From assembly GCA_021234155.1 (NCBI GenBank), contig JAJEKV010000274.1, forward strand, positions 310,001 to 374,000: DNA of 64,000 bases, in the 5' to 3' direction. Position 1 is the stretch's first letter. Each line of letters opens with the position of its first letter. Position numbers and translations under genes: made by a program. The notes under the pieces were generated by a model, which was not told the DNA's origin, ran no database searches, and saw only the letters and a program-made list of their open reading frames with translations. Shown piece by piece: positions 21,991 to 33,985 of the stretch. This DNA is from Isoetes taiwanensis. Its lineage: Eukaryota; Streptophyta; Lycopodiopsida; Isoetales; Isoetaceae.

Positions 21991-24176
21991 TGTGTGTTGC
22001 GGATCCTGTGTCCTACAACAGGCGAGATGCCAAATATATAGTTGCAAAACCTTGATGCTACCGACAGTCCTTAGTTTAAGGTCTCTACACTGCAAAAGAG
22101 CTAAGACTCCAGCATATAACTGAACTCATACCTTCAGAAAAATATCTTAGTGTCCTTTCTTCACGTATTGTTGCAAGGCCATAGCTCTACTCTGGCCGGT
22201 TTTGCCTTTGAAGGTCGTTCTAGTTGGAGAATTCTGTAGTTTTAGGTTAAACTTGATTCAGGGCAAGTAAAATTCGTAATACCATAAATTGATATATTTA
22301 TTCGAGCATAAAATATTTAAAAAATTCAATTTAGTCCATATTTAGGACCTTCAACAGTTAACCGTAGCTTATTAGCCATTTTTTTCAAGGTCTCATCTTT
22401 TGGCTGCAGTCTTTCTGTAAATAATTGTAGGGATATTCCCATTATTCAATTCAACATCGCAAGTAATTTTTAGAAGGGTAATCACCAACTCACATAATAT
22501 GTTGTTGCTCCTATGTCACAATATAGCTTCAGCATTTCCAAGTACTAAGTTATCACCATATTGCCCTCTTCCACATAGATATTCAAGGAATATACCTTTC
22601 TGTAGTTGAAACCACATTGTAAAATATCCCTATCAATCGAAAGACTTACTTGAAATGCAGATGCCTTTATGTCATAGGCGGTTCCCTAGTATAACCCTGT
22701 TAGAATTCATCATCAATTTGCTTGAGGAGTCACCTCCTGTAAATAGAACAAAGACCATGTATTCCAACACAATTTCTATAATAATAAAAAAAACCTACCA
22801 CCAACCGTAGGTCAGGAGGGCCAAAATACTTAAAGAAAGAGGCAAAGACACTCTTAGTTTGAGCAGAAAAATAAGCAACAAGGTGAGTAGGACCTTGTTG
22901 CCAGGCCCTATCCACCTATATTGCACTATTTAGCTCTTAGAATATTTTTTAAGATGTTGATCATATCATTGACTTTGTAAAATGTGTCAGGGAGCACTCC
23001 ATGAAGAAATCTCCCAAATAGCTTGAAATATATTGATGTTGTTGAAATCCATGCCAAATGGCTATGTTTATCTACCGAATGGCTATGCATATTCATAACC
23101 TTCTTTTGTTGTTTCCTTGCTCATAATATATGCCAGAATGCTTTTTGTGGCATTGTCACAGTTGTTGCTGTCATACTTGAGGGCAATCAGTTCTTTGATC
23201 CATATATTGTTGTTGTTAAGCAAATGCTCCTTTGTCTAGTCCTATAAATTCAAATCCAAGGTGTGTTAGAAAATTTAAATAAGCCAAAAGCTTTTTAGCA
23301 AATAATATAACCAGAATCAAGGAAATTGGTATAACCAATAAACTGGAATTAAGAAAAAAAAACCTTTAAATCTGTTCAAACAGACTTGTAATCCTACATT
23401 CAACCTTTTCAAGGGAAAATTTCGGATTCAATAAGCAGCCTAAGTACCAAACTGGTGACATTTAGTACAAAGCCCCGATCTGGTTATCATTTATTCATAT
23501 GTTCATCAAGAAATAATCTAGAAAACATAAATGGTAAAAAAGTTACACATTGTAAGCTTGTGAAGTATCAAACCTTAGAATACGTATCCCAATGTAATGT
23601 TTAAAGCAACTTGCATTTCAATCTTTGTCCTACAACAATCTGAATTAACTCAAAAATGAACCTTAGCTTAATATCCTGAAGGCTCGAAGTTTTTGACTGA
23701 TTTTCAGGTCCAATCAACCATTGTTAGACCATGCTTTTCGCCAATCTTCCATTTCTTGAATAAAACACAGCAGGGAGTAGAAGTTCCTGTTACCTACACC
23801 CAAAAAGACAAATACAAGCATTAGAACGGTCGCAATGCCTAGGGTAGCAGGTGTCATCAGAGCTTCTAGGTTTATGCCCCTTCACCCTGCTTGTTTTACA
23901 AACATATGTGGGGAATGGTCGGCATATACATGAGAACTATTTTACGAAAGAAAACAAACAAGTAACAGTTCAATAAAGTAAAGCCAAGCCAAAAAACTTA
24001 GCCCCGGATCATAATATAAAATATAAAGTCCAAACTAGGTCACAAATATAGAGCAGAGATCTTAAAAGTGCTAATAGCCTGCACATGACATCTAGCCAAG
24101 AGAAATATGGCAATACTTTTTAACTAACATCATATAGCATGTAGAGTATATACAGCAACCATTAGCACAAATCCAT
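21991..24176. other. Intergenic; no feature recognised
   Basis: AT-rich unique sequence. Reading frames are all under 75 codons and match nothing I know. No element termini, tandem repeats or RNA genes are visible. Confidence 0.5.
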
Positions 24177-24187
24177 ATTAATACAAG
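24177..24187. repeat. Target-site duplication, left copy (attaatacaag)
   Basis: attaatacaag at 24177-24187 abuts the T run of the minus-strand LINE and recurs at 26689-26699 beyond its truncated 5' end. The match extends through the adjoining Ts to a maximum of 17 bases. Confidence 0.8.
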
Positions 24188-24316
24188 TTTTTTTTTTTTT
24201 TTTGAAGGATCACATTAACTAATATTAATCCAGAATAAATACAAGACGAGCGATATTAGGGTATTCCTGCCCACACCAGAGCAAGCGCCTACCTAACATG
24301 TATACCTATCTACGAC

Positions 24317-25234
24317 TCATGCCACAAATCTGCCCAGAGTGTCTACAATGTGGAGGGTTCTTTCCCAGATCGCTGCCTTGAACTGTTCTTTCCGAGGGGA
24401 CGCCAAGTAAGAAAGATATAGTTTGTACCTCAGCTGCAGGACCAAAGCCTCAGGCTGCATCTCTGCGTTCCTGAACACCTTCATGCGTCGCCGCTTCCAA
24501 ATGGGCCACAACAACCAGGCTTTACACAGATGAAAGGCCAGACTCTGAAGCTGGGACCACCTGTTAGGGTACACCCCCAAAAGAACCTCTTGACTACGGA
24601 GCGAGGTATGAAAGAGACGCTGGACCCACTGCCATGCCGGCTGGAGAACTGAACAGAGAAACATGCAGTGTTCCAGAGTCTCCACACAGGCACCACACAT
24701 AGGACACAAGTCGCTAATCCGCGGGTTGATCCTGTGGACCCACGTGTTCACCCTCAGAGAACGGTGCACAATCTGCCACAGCAATACCCGGATCTTGGGA
24801 GGCGAGATTGGGTTCCATACCCATCTCCAGATATAGGCCCAATCATCCCCAGGCACCTGAAGACTCCACCCATCCGAAGGAGGCAGCTCATCTTGAATTG
24901 CCAAAAGCCCATAACAGGATTTCACGAAATTTGAGGGATCTACTTTCGGGTGACACTTCCACACACGTCCCGATACCTGCAGAGGGTGCGCGGGCAGAGC
25001 ATTAGCCACCCGTGAGATAGCACAATCCCGATTCTTGAAGCTGAAATTGTGGCGAAAAAAGTTGCAGTGGCCACCGCCCATATCCCACCCATCCGCCGCC
25101 ACTCCCACACCGCTGCGTCCATGCCCATGCGGACTCGAGGGGATCGACGGAGGCTGCCAGAACCACGGGTGCGCCTGGTCCAAGTGGGATCCACCAAGGC
25201 GATGCCTCCAACTGAATGCACCTGGTGGCGTCAA
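24317..25234 (-). pseudogene. LINE ORF2 C-terminal zf-RVT region
   Basis: Open for 305 codons on minus. It contains PSNFVKSCYGLLAIQDEL, WNPISPPKIRVLLWQIVHRS, LRVNTWVHRINPRISDLCPM, CGACVETLEHCMF and WLLWPIWKRRRMKVF. The CPMC-x(n)-E-x(2)-H-x(3)-C pattern is the zf-RVT zinc motif that closes plant L1 ORF2 and is thought to assist RNA binding. This copy keeps the His and Cys that are altered in the 57.6-kb copy. The frame begins in sequence brought next to it by a deletion, so no start codon is meaningful. Confidence 0.8.
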
Positions 25235-25737
25235 TCGCGAACAGTGGACGGACCTGCTCCCAGGCTCGCAGGAGCCCCTTCAAAAATGGAGAGGCATGAG
25301 CATACGGCCCCGATATCCACTAACAACGCCCAAAGGGAGAGCGCGGACACCGGACGGCTTGTGGAAAACTATCGAAGTGGGATGATGGATCGGTGAAGCA
25401 AGACCATGCCCGGGGAGGCCATATAAACATGAGTGGAACATAGGACGGACTTTGTCACTGTGACCCTGCCAGCCATGGACAGCTTCCCCCCTTTCCATCA
25501 ATTGAGATGCCGACGCAGTCCCACCAGAATATCCTCCCACACAGCTGACGCTGAGATGTCGATGTCGAACGGAATACCCAAAAGCCTAGAGCACGTGCCC
25601 TGCGGCTGCGTTCGCCATGGGAATTGGGACACGACCACAGGCATGGGATCATTTGCCCGGCCACAATGCCAGCACGCCGGCCCAATTCATGAGGCGCCTA
25701 AGCAAGGAAAAACGTATCCAGCCAGACTCCTTCGTGT

Positions 25738-26610
25738 TTAACGATTCCCCTCATCAACCTCGCGGGAAGAGGAATGAATCATCGTGCATCGACCGCCAAC
25801 TGGCTGCGATCCGCTCGCCATCCTCAGCCCCTCCACCACACCCGCCTCCACTGCGGAAGTCAACAACTGCGAGAGGGCCTCTGCTACAATGGTGAAGAGG
25901 AAGGGCGCCAAAGGGCATCCCTGGCGAACTCCATGCCCCACCCTAAATATCGGAGATGACTCACCGTGACACAGGAGGGTGGCCCTGGCGGACACTAAGA
26001 GCTTCATAGCCACTGCCGTAAAGGCCTCCCCACACCCAAAGGCTAACATCATCCTTTTCAAGAACGTCCATCGAACACTATCGTAGGCCTTTGCGAAATC
26101 CAGCTTCAAGTACACAATCTGTTGACCTGTTCTGCGTGCCCAGTGAATGCCCTCGAATGCCGCTGCTACATTGCTGAGAATCTGCCTTCCCGGAATGAAG
26201 CCTGACTGCATGGGACTAATAGTCTCTTTCAAGACAACTTGCAGTCTAAGCGAAAGTGCCTTCGCAATAATTTTGTAGACTGCCGACAGAAGGGTGATGG
26301 GGCGCCAATCAGAAATGACAGCGGGCTCCTTCACCTTTGGTATCAAGGAGATGCAGCCCGTGTTGAGCCTATAGTCCAACGCTTCTGCCTGAAGCAGATC
26401 TTGATAGCTCTGCAGCACCGAGTCCCCCACCCAATCCCAATATTCTTGGAAGAACTCGACCGGAATGCCATCCAGACCAGGGCACGTGTGAGGAGCCAAG
26501 GCACGACAAGCCTCCTCAAGCTCCTGCTTTGTGAGTGGGCGCTGCAACAGCTGACTCCTCTCTGCCGACACCTTGCATGACACTTTACTGAGAACAATCT
26601 CCTCCATCAT
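25738..26610 (-). pseudogene. LINE reverse transcriptase fragment, open
   Basis: 290 codons on minus without a stop. Motifs in order: CPGLDGIPVEFFQEYW, ISLIPKVKEP, DWRPITLLSAVYKIIAKAL, MQSGFIPGRQIL, LKLDFAKAYDSVRWTFL (motif A, catalytic Asp), HGVRQGCPLAPFLFTI (motif B). The frame is lost just before the YADD motif (motif C), where the text becomes GGRCTMIHSS. A CAG codon here corresponds to a TAG stop at 55697 in the sister LINE, so this copy preserves the ancestral residue. It would prime and copy LINE RNA at nicked target DNA if complete. Confidence 0.85.
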
Positions 26611-26658
26611 GTCTGTGTAGGGATATTTCTTTTCCTGAAAGAACTGAGAGAAGTGATG

Positions 26659-26705
26659 AAAAAACTTGTATTAATTAGCCTTAAACTAATTAATACAAGT
26701 TTTTT
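26659..26705. repeat. 19-bp fold-back at the LINE 5' junction
   Basis: Left arm 26659-26677 (aaaaaacttgtattaatta) and right arm 26687-26705 are perfect reverse complements separated by gccttaaac. The right arm contains the target-site copy attaatacaag, so the left arm is an inverted copy of target DNA stuck to the truncated 5' end of the LINE. Confidence 0.9.
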
Positions 26706-27474
26706 GATCGATGGTGTGGTATATGTTCTGGGTTTGTTCATTTGTTAGTTGTATGTTTTAGTTTGTGTATGTTGTTGTTTGAAGGTTTAGTAGGGTTATA
26801 TTTTGGGTTGTGTATTTCATGTTTTGTTGTTTTGAAGAAGAATTGATTGAAGGATATTTTAAAATATATTAGTTTGTGTATGTTCTAGGGTTTTTGAAGA
26901 TTTGGGGGTTAATTAAGCTTGTTTATGTGCTAGTTGTATAGTTTAGCTTATGTATGTTTTAGGCATTTGAATTTACATTATTGGAAGGCAAATATAAGAA
27001 ATTGTAGGCTGGTGTTTGGGTCTTTGATTCATTGAAATATTTTTTTAAATCGGTATTTTGTGGCTAGTTTTAGATAGGGAATGAATTATCTTTAATGGGG
27101 TTAAGATGAATTTGGGTAGGTGAATACGTTGTGGTTGTAGCTTGACAGCATAGTTGTAATTAATATGTCTAATAAGGATCTATGTGTGTAATAACTGAAT
27201 GTTATTTGATAGCTTTTCCAAGTCTTAAGCTTAATGGGAAGAGAAAGGGGCTGCATGCAGTTGTAATGAATGTGGGTAGGTGGGATAATATATTATGGCC
27301 TGCATATCAAACTATTGTAATATTCCTGATTGGTATATAAAAAGGAATGGACATTTTCTTACATGGTGTTTTACACCATAGACAGTGAGTTTGCATGTTT
27401 ATAATAGATGGGCTAACTCTTATGCAGGCGGGAAAAGACAGAGCAAATCTAGTCATCTGATCTAAAAGATAGGA
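26706..27474. other. T-rich intergenic, tgtatgtt-rich
   Basis: Low-complexity T/G-rich DNA with many gtgtatgtt or ttagtttgtgtatg words. No gene or element end recognised. Confidence 0.5.
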
Positions 27475-27665
27475 AACAAGATTGCAAATTAAACGGGAGT
27501 GTTGCAGCACTCCCGTTTCAAAGATTCCCTTTAAAAAAATACCATGGTCTTAAAATTGGCCTTTTTTGGATAAACTTGAAAATTTCAGAAGGTTCAACTT
27601 TTTTTCCCCCTCATTTTGGCCCCTCATTAAGTGACAAGTTTGTTTTTTGCAAAGGACCACCCTTG
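27475..27665 (+). repeat. Left terminal inverted repeat
   Basis: The first 25 bases match the right terminus at about 22 positions. It also contains an internal palindrome, aaacgggagtg-ttgcag-cactcccgttt, at 27493-27520. Homology to the right end continues to about 27665 (gcaaaggacc), with gaps. Confidence 0.6.
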
Positions 27666-27780
27666 AAAATGGCAAAATGTAGACATCTATATCTATATCT
27701 ATCTATCTGTTTTATGATAGTCTGTGCGCCATCTTGACCTTTCATTTTTTAAAAATTATTTTCATCCCTTAGATTTACAG

Positions 27781-28470
27781 TTTTTCATGCCCGTCGTACT
27801 GCTTGGGCATTCCGACCTTGGATCTGCTCTAATGCCACTGACCGAGAGCCTGGTTGGGAAGAGCTGGAGTGTAGATTCAATATTGATGGAAGGCCTTATT
27901 TTGTAAGCTTTCCTCCCCTTCCGTTTGACTGTTAGGATTAGCAGAAGCAATCATTTTGTATTTATTATCTATTCTATAAATTGCACATGGTCATTTGGTC
28001 ACGGTGCTCCTTCATGCTCGAGATTTTTCCTGCATTGGGATCTCCAGTCCAAGAGATCATTGCCTTGTTAGTCCATTGCTTGCAAAAATGCAGAACGGCT
28101 GGCCGGTTTTCCCTGGTAAGTCTTAAAAATGGTTACCGTTTTTTATTTACCTAAATTCAATTCCTGCGGGGTGTGATTCTTGTCTTTCTTTTTTCTCCCG
28201 ATGTAGGCAATGAAGTGCTTGAAAATATGTTTGGAGCATTGCTGCAAGCCACTACTAGCATTTCACTGTCAATTGAGAAGCAGCTGCATGATCGAAATTC
28301 CCACAACCAAGAATACTTGGATAAAAAGTTTATCGTGCAATCGGCGAGAAAGCCTAGCTGTATTAGAGACTGGAGTCTAAGCGGGACACCTAATTCCAAA
28401 CTGCTGGCAAATGTAGCTTCCAGGAACGAACAGAATTGCAAGAAGAACGGCTTTAACAGTGGCTGTCTTG
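27781..28470 (+). pseudogene. Unrecognised exon-like gene fragments
   Basis: Three coding blocks have good splice borders. Block 1 (27781-27902) lies between tttacag and gtaagc and reads FHARRTAWAFRPWICSNATD, REPGWEELECRFNIDGRPYF, ending on a codon boundary. Block 2 (about 27987-28114) reads HGHLVTVLLHARDFSCIG and LVSPLLAKMQNGWPVFP and ends before gtaagtc. Block 3 (28207-28470) starts after gatgtag, joins block 2 in frame at a shared Gly, and reads NEVLENMFGALLQATTSIS and on to a donor gtaatgc. I do not recognise the family. Amino-acid use and frame-consistent junctions argue for a real host gene piece. There is no start or stop, so it is a partial gene, probably carried by the surrounding TIR element. 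Confidence 0.5.
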
Positions 28471-28698
28471 GTAATGCATAACTTTCTTAGTACTATTTAC
28501 AGTTCATAGTATATTAATCAGGAAGATTTAAGGATGTTGGCTTTTAAATCAGAAAAGTCTGAAGGTTTGCAGAATGGCTAAGCTTGGACCTGGTAATTAT
28601 GTCTGTTGGTAACTATGTCTGTCTCCGACGCATTTTTGAACATTCTCTCTTATGGTTGGCACTGCTTTGCTCAAGATTTTCAAGTTGTTTAATCATTT

Positions 28699-29355
28699 TT
28701 ACTTCAAGGCAAGCAATTTCACGTTGAATTGCAAAAAATCTTTTTCTTCTGCCAGCCTTCCTTTCATATTCTTCTTTATTCTGTTATGAGTCTCTTGATT
28801 AGCTTTCCAAAGTGGAGTGTCTGTGAGACTCATATAAGATTCCCAGCACTCCTGTTCCTTTTCATCCATTTTCACCAAATGAGCAAGAGCCTTACTTGCC
28901 TTAGCCGCCAGTTCCTGGTTCTCGAGTACTAACGGAATAGCATGGACATAACTCCTTGCTGCAGGCCATATTTGATGTTCATTCTTTTCAGATCGTTCTG
29001 GAAGCTGGTCAGCAGGAACTACATCTATAGTTCCAGAATCAAGTTGTTGGAAAGGCGACTTACAACCTTCAACTTGCAGTTAGAAGCATCCACTTTCCCA
29101 TAATTCCATTCTCAAATTTTTAGTTTGACAGGATGTCCAACTTCCAGTTCTATGTAATGTTCTTGCTGCACAAATATCCAACTGATTTGCACTGTTTTTA
29201 ACAGCAAAAGCCCATCTCATGCTTTTAAAGTAGACATGGCTTCTCTCCATCCATATGCCTAGAGATAAAGATGCCATTGTCTTTGTTGAAGGATTTGAGT
29301 TCCATTTCTGAAGAACGATGTCCTGGCTTGAGCTCTTGTTAGTGAAATCACCCAA
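28699..29355 (-). pseudogene. Unrecognised coding segment with one stop
   Basis: On minus one frame runs from about 29355 to a TAA at 28699-28701, about 218 codons, interrupted by a single TAA near 29080. It reads in part IWMERSHVYFKSMRWAFAV, DVVPADQLPERSEKNEHQIW, ARSYVHAIPLVLENQELAAK, and ends with a charged helical stretch (MDEKEQECWESYMSLTDTPL, WKANQETHNRIKKNMKGRLA). Composition is protein-like throughout and the terminal part could form a coiled helix. I do not recognise the family. It lies tail to tail with the plus-strand exon fragments and is likely another captured host gene end. Confidence 0.45.
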
Positions 29356-32300
29356 GTATCCATCACTAGTGGCTCACGTCTTCACAAATGCTATGCCATC
29401 ACAAATGCTATGTCATCGCTTGTAGATTAAGGCAATGCCTTGGTCTTTTGCTCCTGTGGGAGTGAGAAATAAGAGCTCTAAAACTTGTGCTTGCCCGCAA
29501 TTGGAAAGGGTACTCTTAGTAACAGTTCTAATGCTTTGAACTGTGGAGTTTATTGCTCAATGTGGAATATAGAAAGGAGCACCATGTGTCTATTTCTCCA
29601 TTGCTTTCTAAGGCCATTGTTTTATATTGTTGTCTAAATCACTATATGGTTGCATGCAGGCTGCTGAAGGAATGATAGCCATCTCTATAGAAGCTGTAGA
29701 AGCCCGATCATCTCTTATTGAGTAGGAGCTTATAAGAACATTCAAGGTCAGCATATTCTCAATAGAGTTCTTATATTCTTCTACATAAAAGTGTCTGCTG
29801 CAAGATTGTCTTATAACATCCAAACATTTATGTAGTTAAAACATGCAAACATTTATATAGGTCTGCATCACATCAAACATCACCCACTTGTTCATCATCC
29901 AAATTTTCCTGCCACAGTAAAAGTTTTCCTGTATTATAATATGCAGTTGCTTGATCAGCACCATAACTGCAGATTCATCACTACCTGGAATAACAATGAA
30001 CAGAGTGGTCTGGTTCTGCCGAAGTAATGAAGTTCATAAGCATGTGGTTGTACCAAACGTGGCAATTAATGCCACCATTTTTAATAGTTAGCAAGGGCTA
30101 ATTGTTTTGATTGATTCTGTGGCTGGTTGGCGTGCAGTGATAAGCCACTAACAGGCTTATAGGCAGGCAAGGTGGTGTGTATGATGGGTGCCAGTTCGTT
30201 GGATTTCTATCCCACCCTGGATGCAAGTAGTGGTAGCTATGTCGTGTTTGTCTATGAAACATAGGAGAAATTTGAGCATACATCATGGAGCCAGGAACTT
30301 CTACGATCTTGTAAAGAAAAGATAGTACATATCGATTCTCCCGAAATTCTATATTTCTATATTTCTAAAAATTATTTTCTTTTTGTAAATACTTGCATAA
30401 GATAATATAAACTAATATTTTCATTTGCAGCTTTCCTTGAAACAAATTAAGAGCATACATTGTGCAAGGGATGCAATACTTGCATGATTTGGACTATTTT
30501 ATACTTCAAATCTTTTGATGTCATCCCTTATAGATTTGCCTTCTCATATGTGGGAGACCTGGTAGAAATCAATTTGTGGAGCATATCAAAGCATATTCTC
30601 ACTTGAAATTAAAAAGATAGTATTCTCTGGTCTTCAAGGGCAGGCTGTTCTATAGCAGACGAACCTGGAATATAATTTTCACTTTGTTGGTCGTTATACC
30701 CTGTGTCTAGGACTTCTTTTCCAAAAATAGTGATGCAAAAGCAAGATGCTTAGATTTTACGAAGCTGCTTCTATAATGCAGATATAATTGGACAGGAGTT
30801 TCTTAGTGAAAAAGCACAACTTTTTGTATGCGGATTCAGATTGCTAATTTCAAGAAGTAGGAATGTGGCTTCTATGATTCTAGATTTAGCTATTGTTAAA
30901 TTAATGGTGGATGTTGATTTGATTCTTTTTACCTCAAAGGAAGCAGCTTCAGATATAACTTAGTCATCAGATTCAAGACATGGATATTCAGAATATGCAT
31001 GGAGAAAGATATAACTTAGTCATCAGATACAATATTTAGGTAAAAGGTGTAAGAATTTTGGTGATCAAAAATGATTTGACAAAGTGAAAGGCATGACTTG
31101 GTTAAAGTTTGGGCAGGAGGGAAGTACATATCAGCGCTTCTATGATATCTATCTGCAATAAGGTAATTTGATTTTGTATAAGGTAATGCAATTGTGACAT
31201 GATTCTAAATTTGGCAGCGACCGACATTAGCCAAAAGTTGATTCCAGAAATCTAAGAACATTACAATCTTCAAGTTCTTGGTCTTAGAGGTAATCAGATA
31301 TACGGTCTCCGATTCTTCTATCCACTCTTTGATCAATTTATCATCTTGGATACAAACACGATAGGTTTCATCTCTGTCCATGTGAATCTTCTGGCTTTAT
31401 CAAATGCTAAGCATACTTATTTATGCTCTTGAATTGCATGCAAATGATGAGTATGGTGTTCAGAAGGAACAACTTTTTGATATGGCTCTTCCTCCCGGAG
31501 TTTAGTTTGTCCATGATGTTCTCATATAATACATGTTATGCAAATGTAGTATCTAGGCCAGGATATTTTTTGTCAAATCTAAAACACATATATGAATGAC
31601 CTATAAGAAAATATGCCAAATAAACTGGCCGCTGACACTTTTTAAGGCATGTACGTGCTTTATGTCTAACTTATTTTGTCTAACATATTCTGTTTAAGTT
31701 ATTCTGGAATTGTTTGCAATGGCTACATATATAGTGCTATAAAGGTTGCTTCAATACATTATCAAGGATGGAATTTTAGATGATGCATAGAGGTATTCAG
31801 TAAAGTGTTGGACTGCACTGCTAAAAGCATTGCTGAAAGTGGAAGGCAGAACCAAAAAGGTATACTGAAAAAGTACAAAGATGGGAACAAAGAAAAAATT
31901 TGCAAGCTAACACTAGGAGATTATGAAGTGGTCGAAGACACCATAAACACACCTAAAGCAGTTTATTCAGAGACCGTTTAGTGCTTGATGTGCAAGTAAG
32001 CAATATAAGATATAACCTTTCCTTTACAAGATACAATCTTTCCTGCAAGTTGTGATCTAGGTCTAGGAAACGAAGAAGCACCATAATTTATATAAGATAT
32101 ATTGTATGAGGTGGATTATGTTCTTTTTCTCCATGTTCTTCCTTTCCATTTTTTCTATAGCCATGTTTAGCCTCATTTTCTCTAGGTGTTAGCCAATGTG
32201 TGATTTTATTTTCTATATGCCCTTCTATTTCACTATGCAGGAGCGATTGGAGTTTGAACACTTTAAGAGAAGATGCTTTTGCAATTAAATCTGGATTTTA

Positions 32301-33164
32301 TGTTGCAAAATGCTTTTTTCAATTTTGTTGGGAAAAGTATGTGTTCATGGTTCTTTAGAAATTGCGTAACCACAATTGTTCATGCCAACTCATGTTCCCA
32401 ATCATTTTTATAAGTATTCATGCTATTAAGTTAAACATAATGCAAATTCTTGGAGCTTATGATCAAGAAATCCTTGATTTCTTACCATGTGTTTCTCATG
32501 CGTTACCATGTGCACAACAAAGGCGAACTATTGTCAAAACGAGTCCCTAGAAGAAGTAGATGGCTTTTGCAGAAGTTCATGTGGTAGTGAGATTTGCAGC
32601 AAGTCCATGGTTTTCAGTTTCACACAACGCAAAAAGCAAGCTTCTGTAGAAGACTTGTGTTGTTCATGATCCCAAGCTAGGTATGGAGATTGTAGTGCAC
32701 CAGAAATTATCCTTCTTAAACAATATTGTAACATGTCAAATATTGAAAGGCATTAAATGTTCAATTTGCGTTCTCACTTATGTCACGTGCCTACATTCAG
32801 AGTAAATCGGCAAAAAAAAATTGATTGATATATATTATTACACAATAGGAATCATCTATTTGTAGAGTTGCATCATGGAAATCATGGACTGCTAAAACTT
32901 TGGAGATAAAGTGTCTTACAAGTTGTAAATGACTATGTTGATTTCCACTGCCAAAACTCTAGAGATAAAGTGTCAATGACTATGGTAGAACAATAGTGAA
33001 TGCCTACCTTTGCAAGCAAAAGCAAGAGATGATATTCTTAGAATTCTGAAAAGAACAAAATATTCCTTGCGGATATTTTGCCAACATCCTCAACAATCTT
33101 GAAATTAGAAAGATCTACTTTTACTTCAATTTCATTTGCAGCTGTCTTATGTTCATTTTTTTTA
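29356..33164. other. Interior of the TIR element; no gene recognised
   Basis: AT-rich sequence with scattered acceptor-like ttgcag sites (for example near 30429) but no reading frame above 65 codons. A pair of 20-bp direct repeats (gatataacttagtcatcaga) lies at about 30954 and 31009. Nothing else supports a gene or RNA. Confidence 0.45.
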
Positions 33165-33289
33165 TAATGTTTATGTGATGGGCTTTTTGCCGTTTTGGTT
33201 CGGGCTTATGCCCCTCTTTTCTGTATTGGGTCCCATAACCCGATTGGGTTTCCGCGGACGATAAAATCCCTTATCTTATCTTATCTTGA
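33165..33289 (+). mobile_element. 3' end of a tail-repeat non-LTR element or SINE
   Basis: The segment ends gggtcccataacccgattgg, gtttccgcggacgataaaat, then three ttatc units. The same order (gggtcccata, ccgattgg, ggacgataaaa, short tandem tail) closes the retroelement in the first dirigent gene at 16360-16496, there with tcattc units. Only the last 100-125 bases are present, so this is either a very short truncated copy or a SINE using that LINE's tail. Confidence 0.6.
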
Positions 33290-33956
33290 CAGAATAATAT
33301 TTCAACTTTACATTTCCTAGATTTGTTAGGTTCTATGATGAAAGCTTGATAGAATGCCACACACGATGCATTCTCTCAAGCTTACATTGCTGCAATTCTC
33401 GAACATTTCTGGAAACATATTATACATCGTAACATTGAAGAAATCATTGAACATTGTACTTATATAGATTTTTGTCTCCACCATTACCTTTATTAGTGTT
33501 TCAACTTACGCCTGATAAAAAGCCCAACAACGCTGGAGCTTACGCCTAGGTATTTTCACTTACATACTATATTTTTTGTCATGTCAACAATGTTGTATTA
33601 ACTCTATAAGAACATCTTAATCAATCCAATTATAGGCCTCAGTATAGAACTGGATAAAATATATGCATGCATAGTGAAGGACATGATGTGCATAAAACAT
33701 TTGCCATTCATTTGCACTCAACACGCCCCATTTTCTTAATAATGAATGTTGTATTATTGTCAAACATTTATTCTTCTTTTGTTATCAAAAGTTGTATTTA
33801 CATCCGTAGAGTTTGACCCATATACTTTTCATGAATGACTAGAAACCAAGACAGAACTTTGTAAGTCGTTTCAAGCTTTAGACTCAATAAATAAAATATT
33901 TCAAGAGAAAATCTCAACCATAACTTTAAAAATTTTGGAATTTAATCCTGACAAAA

Positions 33957-33985
33957 AGCCCAGCAATGCTGGGCACTTTTTCTAG
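33957..33985 (+). other. Helitron 3' terminus (second copy)
   Basis: gcccagc-aat-gctgggc, then acttttt and CTAG followed by T. The last 30 bases match the terminus at 13179-13206 with one loop change, while sequence further upstream does not match. This is normal for different Helitrons of one family. A degenerate third hairpin (gcccaac-aac-gctgg) sits at 33521-33537 upstream. The matching 5' end was not found. Confidence 0.7.

Larger units (their letters stand above)
24188..26664 (-). mobile_element. 5'-truncated L1 LINE, sister of the 51.9-58.1 kb copy
   Basis: The poly(A) tail is the T run 24188-24203. The body is nearly identical to the 3' half of the LINE at 51884-58113: 24204-25250 matches the zf-RVT end and 25738-26640 matches the RT. 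The copy starts within the sequence that precedes the RT (homologous to about 55440 of the other element). Internal deletions remove the segment between the YADD region and the zf-RVT part, so the ORF is broken. High similarity of the two copies means the family was active recently. Confidence 0.88.
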
